Shown piece after piece: positions 32,513-43,027 of a stretch of 64,000 nt of DNA (the first letter of the stretch is position 1; every line of letters starts with the position of its first letter). The stretch comes from Piscicola geometra. Lineage: Eukaryota; Annelida; Clitellata; Hirudinida; Piscicolidae. The stretch lies in the NCBI GenBank assembly GCA_943735955.1, contig OX030968.1, forward strand, positions 4,612,704 through 4,676,703, in the 5' to 3' direction. Made by a program: the position numbers and the translations under genes. Below the pieces are notes generated by a model that was not told where the DNA came from, made no database searches, and saw only the letters and a list, made by a program, of their open reading frames with translations.

Positions 32513-32826
32513 ACTGATTCTAAAAGATCTAAAAGCATGGCTAGCAAAAATCAAATTAGTTTATTAACATATCAAATGAAACTATTAGAAATCACTGAGA
32601 CTTAAAACATCAACATCAAAAATTCTATTTAATTTTATGTTTTGAAGCATGTTTTTTTAGCATGCCTTTTCTTAACTGGAAACTATTCAAAGCATGCCAA
32701 AAGACGTAAAATTAAAAAAAAAATTATGCTATTAGTCTCGGTCATTTCTAATAGTTTTATTTAATATATTAATCAACTAATTTGAAGTTTGCTAGTCACG
32801 TTTTCAGATCTTTTAGAATCGTAGCT
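32512..32826. mobile_element. About 310-bp TIR element (MITE)
   Basis: The left arm GATTCTAAAAGATCTAAAAG continues through AAACTATTAGAAATCACTGA, and the right arm carries the same sequence inverted (CTAATAGTTTTATTTAATAT to CTTTTAGAATC). Arms are about 95 bp with a short AT-rich centre holding a second small inverted pair (AGCATG/CATGCT). No ORF. Confidence 0.75.
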
Positions 32827-32877
32827 AAAAATGATTCATTTTCAAGACCAATCCGACTCTATTGTGGTCCTTCCTCT

Positions 32878-33204
32878 TTAAAACTTTGAGGCCTTGGGCT
32901 TACCGGCTACGCAACTCCTCCACGCGCACAAGATTCCCAAGATCAACAGAGATCCGCCCATAATGACTGCCGTGGTGATCAGCGCTATCTTCAATCCCGT
33001 GAAATCCCACATCGGAAAATTTGATAGATCTTGGAGCTTCTTTTCTCGAATCTCCACTCCTTCTTCCACCTGACTGTTAGATAGTAATTTAATTGTAGGT
33101 GCTCCACTTTTCCAATGGGTTGAAGGGAAACGACCTCTAAATTGTACACGTTTTTTGTCACTTCGAGATCAGGAATAACTACTGATGGGGCCTTATACAT
33201 CCCG
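32878..33204 (-). pseudogene. C-terminal part of a single-pass membrane protein
   Basis: Two overlapping frames. 33,204-33,070 reads YKAPSVVIPDLEVTKNVYNL and LQPIGKVEHLQ. Then, one base out of phase, 33,069-32,878 reads MEEGVEIREKKLQDLSNFPM, DFTGLKIALITTAVIMGGSL, LILGILCAWRSC and a short Lys-rich tail ending KASKF. One strong transmembrane helix of about 24 residues is followed by a short basic cytoplasmic tail, preceded by a charged, possibly helical stalk. That topology fits the end of a viral or retroelement envelope-type glycoprotein, but also many host receptors. No family can be assigned from this fragment. Confidence 0.4.
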
Positions 33205-34060
33205 TTCCACCCATTTGTCGCTCCATCCTGCTCCCCCATTGGAGAGCTTACTATGTGAGGCAATAAATTTAAATTGTTATTATAAGCTTTGTGAACTGCA
33301 TCCTTTTTCAGAGGCTGTCCAAATACGTCTTCTTTCATTGTGGTTTTGCTTTCTGGACGCTTTTGAATTTCAACAATCTTTTTTACAGCGTGCTGGAATG
33401 CTGGTGCCTCTATTATGTAATTAACGGATTGATTCAATAAAAGAAACAAAATATGATTCCAATCTTTACCATCTCGAGATTGGATAGGTTGTGATAGTTC
33501 CCGTAAACAAGGTTCATATAAGGCCCTGTGAGGATTTTCCCAACCAAACCAAGGGTCTGCAGTTGCACCATTGTCCTTGGTTCGTTGATTCCCTCCCACA
33601 GGGCCTTGGTTACATCATTCTTGGTGTAACTGCTGATACGAAAAAATGACAAATGGTTTTAAAAAAGTACAGTAAATTTATGTAATTATTAAACAAAGAA
33701 TCTTGAAATATACTTGATAAGGAATCCATGTAACAATTCTCTGTGCTGGAGGGCGACGCCTGCCATGTGGAAAAGGAGGTGCAGGCGGTTGCCGACGTAG
33801 CGTAGAAAGATCTCTGGAACGACTTTGTTTTCTGTCAGATAGGCCCTGAACGCTCCTGGTTCACATTTAAAGCTGTTTCTGAGAGAGAAAAAAATCTATA
33901 ATTCTGGGACATGTATAAATCAATATACAAATCATTTCAATTATTGGAACTTATAATATAAAGATAATTATAATCACCTGAGTTTCGATAAGTTGTACAG
34001 GAAAGAAACTGCTGTGCTATCCTTGTCTGTGAATCCTTAAATACCTGTGAATTGATCAAG
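33205..34060 (-). pseudogene. Module X exons, copy 3
   Basis: Exons c and d are open and here run together: GINEPRTMVQLQTLGLVGKI, then, across a retained intron, AFQHAVKKIVEIQKRPESKT and DVFGQPLKKDAVHK, then SPMGEQDGATNGWN. Exon b lies at about 33,890-33,720 (RYVGNRLHLLFHMAGVALQH with damage). At 33,205 the copy switches abruptly to the membrane-tail sequence, where the other copies continue DKWR. Confidence 0.5.
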
Positions 34061-34104
34061 AACTAGTATTTAAACTGAATAAAAAATCTCGAGGTAATGA
34101 TACC

Positions 34105-34511
34105 TTGACTGCACCTGTTGCAGGCCTCGAAAAGTTTTCCTTGCAAGGATTCATGGTCTGCGGACTGCTGCCTTCCACACAGTGCCTTCCATCCAGGTAC
34201 TGCGGAAGTAGTTTTGGTACACTCGTTCATTTGAGTTTCTTTATCTCATCGGACAATGACGGGATCTCCCTCTCTGGGATCAACGGAAGGCGAACAAGAG
34301 AGTACAGTCGGTGATTGCTAATATAGGCGCTTTTCAGCCCAAATTCTTTGATCTTCCGCCAAAGTGCCTGCCCGAAGTGGAAATGACAACCCTTAATAGC
34401 TACACTAGGAAAAACGCCTCTGAGGGCTTTCCAGAGGCCGACCTCAAAGTCAACTACAAAGGTCTCCAGTCGTTGGGTGTGGTCGACCAAGTCGCGCACC
34501 TTCTGCAGCAC
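34105..34511 (-). pseudogene. MULE family C core fragment (copy 2)
   Basis: 34,511-34,227 encodes VVDFEVGLWKALRGVFPSVA, KGCHFHFGQALWRKIKEFGL and EIKKLK TGA. Past the stop, one base out of frame, NERVYQNYFRSTWMEGTVWK and AAVRRP can still be read. The frameshift therefore lies at LK/NE, as expected for a single-base loss. Confidence 0.65.
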
Positions 34512-34912
34512 CTGTGGAATAACAATATAAGTAGCGTTTGCAATCGATTAACGCAAAATTTGTTTAAATGAAATTATTATTGCATTTTTGTAGAAAATAT
34601 CAGTTTTTTAATTTTCAAGTTGAAATTACACGTGATTTCTGAACGAAAATTCAGCTATAAATGAGATTCCGCTTAAATTATAACTTTAAAAACTCGTCTT
34701 TCTGCTTCGGCATTCCGAGCATTCCTCTCAACCACTGCCTCCCACTCCACTCAAACGCACCCCCCTCTTAGTCTTTTACAATTTTGTTTCTCAATGTTAA
34801 AACATTTTTAATAGATAAAATGCAATAATAACAGGGGAGAAAGGGATGAAATAACTTAGATTGAGTTGTATGAACCATTTCGAAATTGGAACAAATCCTA
34901 TTGCCATTTAAC

Positions 34913-35080
34913 TCATGAAAGAGTGGATAGTGAAGAGTTGCACAAATGGCATCCTGACGACCTTAAAGGTGCCATCCAGATACCAGGTCTTGCTCTTCTT
35001 GAGCCTCTTGAGGTTGCAGTCAGTGGCAAATAGGTAGTGGATTTAGTTACCCACTGCCACATACTGTTAGTGAGTCGGTC
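34913..35080 (-). pseudogene. MULE family C DGTF exon (copy 2)
   Basis: Near-identical to 27,246-27,400. It is likewise fused upstream to PLE family 1 sequence, so the fusion was duplicated as a unit. Confidence 0.6.
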
Positions 35081-35179
35081 TTTATCTGTTTGTGAATCGG
35101 GGTTTGTCTGGGAATTCAATTCAATCCAGTTGAATCGATCGTACCAAGCGATTCTGGTTTGGGATCAGAGAGTGGGTTT

Positions 35180-35910
35180 GGAGAAGAGACGAGTTTTTTT
35201 ATGAATAGGAAAAAAATAATTTTGTATAAAACATCTGAGAACTAGTTTTTTCATCCAATATTGGAGTTATTATCTTGTTATTATGGAGAGTTAGTGTTAA
35301 ATCTAAGAAATTGATGCTGGTGTTGCTCTGTGTATATTCAAGTATGATTTCCTTGAAGACATTGGCTGTTTTGTTTATTATTATATCAAGGGTATTTCTG
35401 TTACAGATAATTAAAAGGTCGTCGATATACCTTTTGTATAGTATAGGATTGGTTTTCAAAATTATGTTATCTATGTCATTCAGGTAGATGTTGGCTAAGG
35501 CAGGGGCCATGGAGATTCCCATTGCCAGGCCGTTCCCTGTTTGTAAGTCTGTACTTCGTATGTGAAGAAATTATTATTAAGTACTATTTTTAATAAGTCG
35601 ATAATCAAATGATCAGGTCTGTTAGGTTCTGGGTATTTTTCAGTATTTTGGTGGTTTTTGCTATAGTTTTTTTGTTGATCATATTAGTATATAGCGATGT
35701 GACATCCGCCGTGGCTAATACGAGATCCATGTTATCGTTATTTATTTTATTATTGGAGTTAAGCTCTTCGATGATTTCTATAAACTCAAAGCTGTCTTTC
35801 AGGTAACAGTTGTGTTTCTTCATTAGTGGTACTAGAAAGCTATTGATATATTTAGTGATATTTGTTGTTTCCGTATTGGTGTTGGTGATGATCGGTCTGC
35901 CTGGGGGATT
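35180..35910 (-). pseudogene. Penelope-like RT, family 1 (copy 2)
   Basis: Open blocks ATADVTSLYTNMINKKTIAK (35,823-35,605) and MGISMAPALANIYLNDIDNI with LYKRYIDDLLIICNRNTLDI and INFLDLTLTLHNN (35,522-35,199). The catalytic YIDD is present. The copy matches 27,490-28,235 but keeps about 10 bp that copy 1 has lost near the YIDD motif. It ends at GGGGGATTTGCACATTTAGC, where the basic-ORF repeat begins. Confidence 0.75.
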
Positions 35911-36400
35911 TGCACATTTAGCACTTCAGAAGTGAAACTATCCAGCTTAAAAGAGAACACAAAACAAAGATCACTTGGCAGGAGAACTTCGTTATCATTA
36001 ATTTGTCATTTAAATAAAAGGATATAATAGAATGTAATATAATTTTTGTTGTCAATGCCCCTTCACAAACGAAGTGGCAAACTCAAGATAGCAAGTGAAC
36101 TGAGAAGGGAAAGCTTGAAGAAGCATTCACGACGTGCGAATCAGCGCGACGCCATGACGATGAAGGTGGCGCAAAGGCATCCAGTCACGAAAGCCTTTGC
36201 AGCGAAGAGTGAAGATTGTATTTATCGAATCAAATAAATGTCAGAAATTTATGACAAATAAATGTCAGAAATTTATGACAAATAAATGTCAGAAATTTAT
36301 GACAAATAAATGTCAGAAATTTATGACAAATAAATGTCAGAAATTTATGAAAAATAAATGTCAGAAATTTTTCATAAGCAGTACTTTCTAGTAATACCTG
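35910..36400 (+). repeat. Second copy of the basic-ORF block plus 24-bp array
   Basis: Matches 30,755-31,250: the leader TTAGCACTTCAGAAGTGAA, the 63-codon basic ORF (36,046-36,237) and then six regular 24-bp units (36,231-36,372). The array frame encodes a repeated CQKFMTN peptide, which is only a by-product of the repeat. Confidence 0.85.
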
Positions 36401-36475
36401 ACCACCCTCGTAATCCTTCATGTATTAACTCTTGGTACATTTGATTTTCGAGATATTTGTAAGAAATAAATATTT

Positions 36476-36960
36476 TTAGGTGAAGTCTGAGTTGCCATTG
36501 TAGACTGCCATTATTTTATTCATATCTCCTTGTAGCTTAATCTCATCATCTCCCTCATTTATTTGTCCATACATTTTGCCCTCATCTGCGTACTTGTAAT
36601 CATTTGAGTTTACTTTATTTGGGGAATCATAAAACAACTGTGGACCCAAAAAGCTCTTTGGGGAATTCCACTTGTCACCCTCTCCCATTTTTGTTTGATA
36701 CCATTTACATCTTTGTATTCTATTATTAAGAATTTTTTCCTTCATTTACATGTTTTATAACCAATACGATATTTTGAGAATTGACCTTGTATGTGGCAAC
36801 TTGTAAAAATCTTTGAAAAAATCCGTATTACTCGCATTACTCCCCCTAAAATATCTCTCAAATCTTCCCTTACCTTTATTAATTGTAACATTGTTGCCCC
36901 TCCACCAATAATACAATCTTGGATATTGCAAATAATTCGTTTCATTCATTGTTTTTTCTT
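36476..36960 (-). pseudogene. LINE RT fragment
   Basis: Minus-strand reading gives GIKQKWERVTSGIPQ, and in the next frame LGPQLFYDSPNKVNSNDYKY, ADEGKMYGQINEGDDEIKLQ and DMNKIMA. These are RT palm motifs (VPQGS.LGP, YADD, here YADE). The catalytic second Asp is replaced by Glu and frames are broken. The 5' part to 36,960 shows weakly related blocks. Confidence 0.65.
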
Positions 36961-37167
36961 GTGTGTGTGTTTGTGTCAACGAAATGAGTGTCCGAACAAA
37001 TCGTCACAGATATTTTATCGCCATCATTGAAAATTCGCTACTATTAGTCAGTTCGGTATAACTCTCATTCGATATTATGCCATACGTTAATATTTAAGAG
37101 TCCCAATAACCCATTCCTTTCACTAATGTCTTTATGAGTTCCCTCCTTCCCTTAACGCAGTTTAAAA

Positions 37168-37174
37168 AAAGTTT

Positions 37175-37225
<51 letters not shown>

Positions 37226-37237
37226 AACTACTACTAT

Positions 37238-37304
<67 letters not shown>
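37168..37304. repeat. (CTA)n microsatellite
   Basis: More than 40 CTA triplets with two or three interruptions. Confidence 0.95.
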
Positions 37305-37305
<1 letters not shown>

Positions 37306-37534
37306 ATGCTTTTGATGACATCTAGATTTAATTTATCATTTTCATTGATTTCTATTGCTTTTATGAATTACATGTATAGATTTTTAATAATTTTTTTGTC
37401 ATTTGATTTAATAAAGTTTTCAAAACCGGTTCATGTCATTTACTTTCATTTTATTTGGAATTAGTCGTTTTTACTTTTCAATATAACCTTTAACTTATTT
37501 TTAACGAAATTAAAATATAAGATTAAATTAAAAG

Positions 37535-37605
37535 ACACTGCTTGAATAGAATAGGCGTTGAACTCTTGCTTCCAGGGACAGTGGTTGTGACAGGGGGTTT
37601 GACAG
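37535..37605 (-). pseudogene. 3' half of split Ly6 exon 3
   Basis: Minus-strand sequence from the TSD reads the Pro/Thr-rich stem (PVTTTVPGSKSSTPI-type) that in the complete gene precedes the GPI-anchor helix. The helix itself is lost, because the sequence turns into unrelated AT-rich DNA at about 37,535. The 5' half of this exon is at 48,449-48,495, on the other side of element 1. Confidence 0.75.
37598..37605. other. Target-site duplication of element 1, left copy (TTTGACAG)
   Basis: Identical to 48,449-48,456. Removing element 1 and one copy restores a continuous Ly6 exon 3 reading CTGTCAAACCCCCTGTC, which aligns with the intact gene. Confidence 0.85.
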
Positions 37606-38700
37606 GAATTGCAGTCGATTCACCCCTTAACCGATTCACCCCATAACCGATTCACCCCATAACCGATTCACCCCTTAACCGATTCACCCCATAACCGATT
37701 CACCCCTTAACCGATTCACCCCATAACCGATTCACCCCTCAACCGATTCACCCCTTAAAATAGTTAAAAACGGACTTTATTTTTTATAGCTATTTTGCTA
37801 AAATAAAATAATAAATTAAACAATATATTTAAAATTATAAAATATCAAAAAAATATATTAAAAATTATAAAATATTAAAAAAATATATTTAAAATTGTAA
37901 AATATTGAAAAAAATATATTAAAAATTATAAAATATTAAAAAAACATATTAAAAATTATAAAATATTAAAAAAATATATTAAAAATAATAAAATATGTAA
38001 AAAATATATTAAAAATTATAAAATACTGAAAATATATATTAAAAATTATAAAATATCAAAAAAATATATTAAAAATTATAAAATATTAAAAAAATATATT
38101 AAAAATTATAAAATATTAAAAAAATATAATAAAAATGATAAAATATAAAAAAAATATATTTAAAATGATAAAATATTATGAAAATATATTAAAAATTATA
38201 AAATATTTAAAAAATATATTAAAAATTATAAAATATTAAAATTATATTTAAAAAATTATAAAATGTTAAAAAATATATTAAAAATTATAAAATATTTAAA
38301 ATATATATTAAAAACTATAAAATATTGAAAAAATATATTTAAAATTGTAAAATACTGAAAATATATATTAAAAATAATAAAATATTAAAAAAATATATTA
38401 AAAATAATAAAATATTAAAAAAATATATTAAAAATTATAAAATATTAAAAAAATATAATAAAAATGATAAAATATTAAAAAAATATATTTAAAATGATAA
38501 AATATTATGAAAATATATTAAAAATTATGAAATATTTAAAAAATATATTAAAAATTATAAAATATTAAAATTATATATAAAAAATTATAAAATGTTGAAA
38601 AATATATTAAAAATTATAAAATATAAAAAAAATATATTAAAAACTATAAAATATTGAAAAAATATATTAAAAATTAGAAAATATTTTTAAAATTAGAAAA
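37606..38700. repeat. Left terminal inverted repeat of element 1
   Basis: Nine 16-bp GATTCACCCC units to 37,757, then AGTTAAAAACGGACTTTATT and about 900 bp of roughly 40-bp AT units (AATATATTAAAAATTATAAA). Mirrored at 47,560-48,448. Confidence 0.9.
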
Positions 38701-38734
38701 TATTTTTAAAATTATAAAATATTTAAAAAATTAT

Positions 38735-39190
38735 AAAATAAATAGATAATTATAAAATAAATAGATAATTATAAAATAAATAGATAATTATAAAATAAAT
38801 AGATAATTATAAAATAAATAGATAATTATAAAATAAATAGATAATTATAAAATAAATAGATAATTATAAAATAAATAGATAATTATAAAATAAATAGATA
38901 ATTATACAATAAATAGATAATTATACAATAAATAGATAATTATAAAATAAATAGATAATTATAAAATAAATAGATAATTATAAAATAAATAGATAATTAT
39001 AAAATAAATAGATCATTATAAAATAAATAGATAATTATAAAATAAATAGGTAATTCTAAAATGAATAGATAATTATAAAATAAATAAAAACTATAAAATG
39101 AATAGATCATTATAAAATGAATAGATCATTATAAAATAAATAAGAACTATAAAATAATAATAAAAAGTTATAAAATAAATAAAAAGTTAT
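38735..39190. repeat. 18-bp tandem array
   Basis: AAATAAATAGATAATTAT repeated more than twenty times, with decay at the 3' end. Confidence 0.95.
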
Positions 39191-39224
39191 AAAATAAGTA
39201 AAAAAAATAATTAAATAAATGATA

Positions 39225-39400
39225 AATTATTCAATAAAAAAATAATTATTCAATAAAAAAATAATTATTCAATAAAAAAATAATTATTCAATAAAAAAAT
39301 AATTATTCAATAAAAAAATAATTATTCAATAAAAAAATAATTATTCAATAATAAAATAATTATTCAATAATAAAATAATTTTTAAATAAAAGAATAATTA
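39225..39400. repeat. 19-bp tandem array
   Basis: About eight units of AATAATTATTCAATAAAAA. Confidence 0.9.
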
Positions 39401-39479
39401 TTCAATATAAAATATATTATATAATGTAAAATAAATTATCAAATACAAAAAAAAATCTTTAATATTAAATAAATTTTTC

Positions 39480-41520
39480 AATATCATTTTAATATTACAT
39501 TTTAAAAATAAACTTCATCATCCAGATCTTTATATAATTGACTCCGTTTTATTTGGTAGTTGTCATATATCTGGGATATCTTATGATGATTCTGGTCGCA
39601 GGCTTAAACCTCTATAACCAGATCATATTTTTGTATTTGCCTCCAGCACTCTCATTGAGGGTTGTCATTGAAGTTTGACTTTTTTGACGCTGAGGGTTTT
39701 TAAATTAGGAATTTATTTTTTAACACATGGGGATGTTGTCGGATCTGAAAATTGCTTTTGAAGTCCGGCAGTTTTGTTGAAGATGGATATTGATTTTGGA
39801 GCTGTGAATGGTTGTTTGAAGCTGGAAACGATTGATTGAAATATGAAATGCTAACTACATCAGTCTATACTTCCGTCACCAAAAAGAAAATTTAATAAGT
39901 CCTCCAGAGGGAGCTTTAAGTCTGAGGTTGATGAAGGTAGACGATTACAAATAGTATACCTATACTGTATATATAATCTTCACATATTTAACCAGTTTGA
40001 AATAGGTTGGAAACGTTTAACTACTTTGTTTTAGTTAACTATTCTCAAAAATAAGTTTTTATCTATTAGTTAAACTACTTATTTTTAGTGGAAAAATAGT
40101 TATAGTTTAACTAAAAATATTTAGTTAGTTGCCCATCACTGTATATTATACATAGGCATTTTTTAAACAATCAATGACTTCATTATTCATAGTCTTTCGA
40201 ATATGTTCCGAACCATCGAGCTGCTGAACTCTTGACCCCAGTCATCTGAAACTCAATACTTCTCTTTCACCATTCCATGAATCTTTCCGGTGTTTAAACC
40301 AGTGTTTTAAACAATTTATAAAATACTACGGCATTCATTTTAAAGTATTTGTTTTTAAAACTTCAAGATTTTGAATTTTTTATAAAAACATAAACGAGCT
40401 GATTAAATACTTTTTTCTTCGGTGGATTCGTTGAAGTCATCTGATGAAAACTTTTTTCTCGTTACATTCATATAGTCTCGTATAGTTAATATTTTTTTAA
40501 CGTTTCTCTAAGCTTTGAAATGAAATATTGTTCGAAGCCATAATAACTTGCTGCAGAAAGTTTTACTAGCCAATTCTGATCGTTTCTGATCGAATGGTGG
40601 TGCTTTTGGTGTTAGTTGAAGTGCTGTGTTGTGGTGCTGTGGTGATGGTTGAAGTGAAAACAATGACTCTGTGGCAATGATGATCGTGGTGATGTGGGCG
40701 AGGTTGGATTATTGAGGTTGATTGTGTTTTTTTATATAAATTGATATACTTGCAGGGGATCCAAAAAGCAGTTAAATTTAACACAATTATTCAAATGCGT
40801 TATATAAATAGTTTTAATTGATTGATTGGTTGATTTCTAGAGGCTTTTTCTCCAGGAGGCCGATTAGAGCTAGGTTTGAAAATAGACTTCAGTTTGAGTT
40901 AGGATTAAGATCAGAGTTAAACTAATGAATTGATCTATTTTGAAAAACAAAATTTGAATTTATAATATTAGTACAATATACTATGATAGTATATAATCTA
41001 TTGATCAAATATAAATAGGCTCCGATAACAGTCATGATAACTACGTAACTCTTGGTGGTGGCAAACATATCGAATAGTCATCCAATCTTAATATCTGTTC
41101 AATCTTCAAACTTGCATTCTCTTTTGAGAATTTTTCTCTCAACTAGAATCATAAATATGTGTGTGGATCGTGTCAATGTAGTGAACCATTAACCTGTATT
41201 ACTGAAGCTTCAGATGACATGTTCTGCTTTGTATCATTATGGTGGCGTATTAGCCCCTATTATTGAGTTGAAAGATGTCCCGTTTAATGTGTTTCGGTTG
41301 TATGGTTTGTGTGTGTGTATGTGTGTGTAATTAAAAGTACAAAAATAATTAGTTTCACCAAATAAATAACTCTCTTCATTAAGATTTAAAAACTACTTAA
41401 AATATATTTTATCAAATGAACTACGAGTTTGGTCAAATCCTATAAAAACTTATAAATATAGTCTTCTTGATTTATGAAATTAAATACACACTAGTGAACA
41501 ATTATATTCAGTCTGATAGG
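39480..41520. other. Element 1 interior without genes
   Basis: No convincing ORF. Two recognisable pieces: 39,990-40,141 ends with GTTGCCCATCACTG, which read inverted (CAGTGATGGGCAAC) is a typical hAT terminus, over an AGTTAAACTA-rich foldback. And 40,660-40,740 is half of the palindromic MITE at 13.2-13.5 kb. Confidence 0.5.
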
Positions 41521-41528
41521 ATTGAATA

Positions 41529-42178
<650 letters not shown>

Positions 42179-42479
42179 GATATAATAAAGTTATGATTTT
42201 TAGTGAGAAACTTTGATTTTCTGTGTTTGCTACTGCTATATTTTTTTTACTGTTTTTATTATACAAATATTGATTCATTTAATTTTTTTGCGAAACAGAA
42301 TATGTAAGTATATAAACTAAATGTTTTATTTTATGTTACTTAACATTAATTAATTTTTAGTATTTAATAAATAAATATTAAAAAGTTGATTTGTAAATTT
42401 TCATTTCAACCAATTAGAATTAAGTATCTAAACTAAATAGCTTTGATTGGCCATCACGGAAATCAACGGTTTGTTTGTT

Positions 42480-42775
42480 CGCGCATTGAAAAATTAAAAC
42501 ATTCTTTTTATTGTTTTTAACATTCTTTTTAATGTTTTTAACATTCTTTTTAATGTTTTTAACATTATTTGTAATGTTTTAAACATTATTTGTAATGTTT
42601 TTCCAAATTATTTTCAAAGTTCGTTAAAATTATTGTTTTTAAACATTATTTTTAAAGTTGTAAAAATTATTTTCAAAGTTTTAAAATTATTTTCAAAGTT
42701 TTAAAAATTATTTTTTAAGTTTGTTAAAATTATTTTCAAAGTTTTTAACATTATTTGTTAATTTTATTTAAATAG
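42480..42775. repeat. Degenerate 20-bp AT array
   Basis: Repeats of ATTCTTTTTAATGTTTTTAAC grading into AAATTATTTTCAAAGTT units. No gene. Confidence 0.75.
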
Positions 42776-43027
42776 ACTTTCTGAATTATTTATTATTCAT
42801 TTTCATTGTTTTAGTGATTTACACCGCCTCCACCACTCTTTACCACCACCCACCATTCCATCATTCATCGATTAATTAATCTTTCCTTCTGAACTCTCTT
42901 TGAGAACATATACTTGGCATTAGTTAGATTAACAATCATAAAGAAAACCGATGTGTTGGTGTAGGGTGAGGGTGTAGGGCAATGGGTATATAAAGAGCAC
43001 TCGAGACTAGGTGTCTTTTGAATCAAA

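Noticed and set aside
36197..36391. CQKFMTN repeat protein
   Set aside because: By-product of the 24-bp tandem array after the basic ORF stop.
37094..37325. Poly-Thr and poly-Val frames
   Set aside because: Produced by the (CTA)n tract.
37606..37757. Regular 16-bp direct repeats, CRISPR-like at first sight
   Set aside because: No spacers, no cas genes, eukaryotic context, and the array is mirrored at the other end of a transposon.
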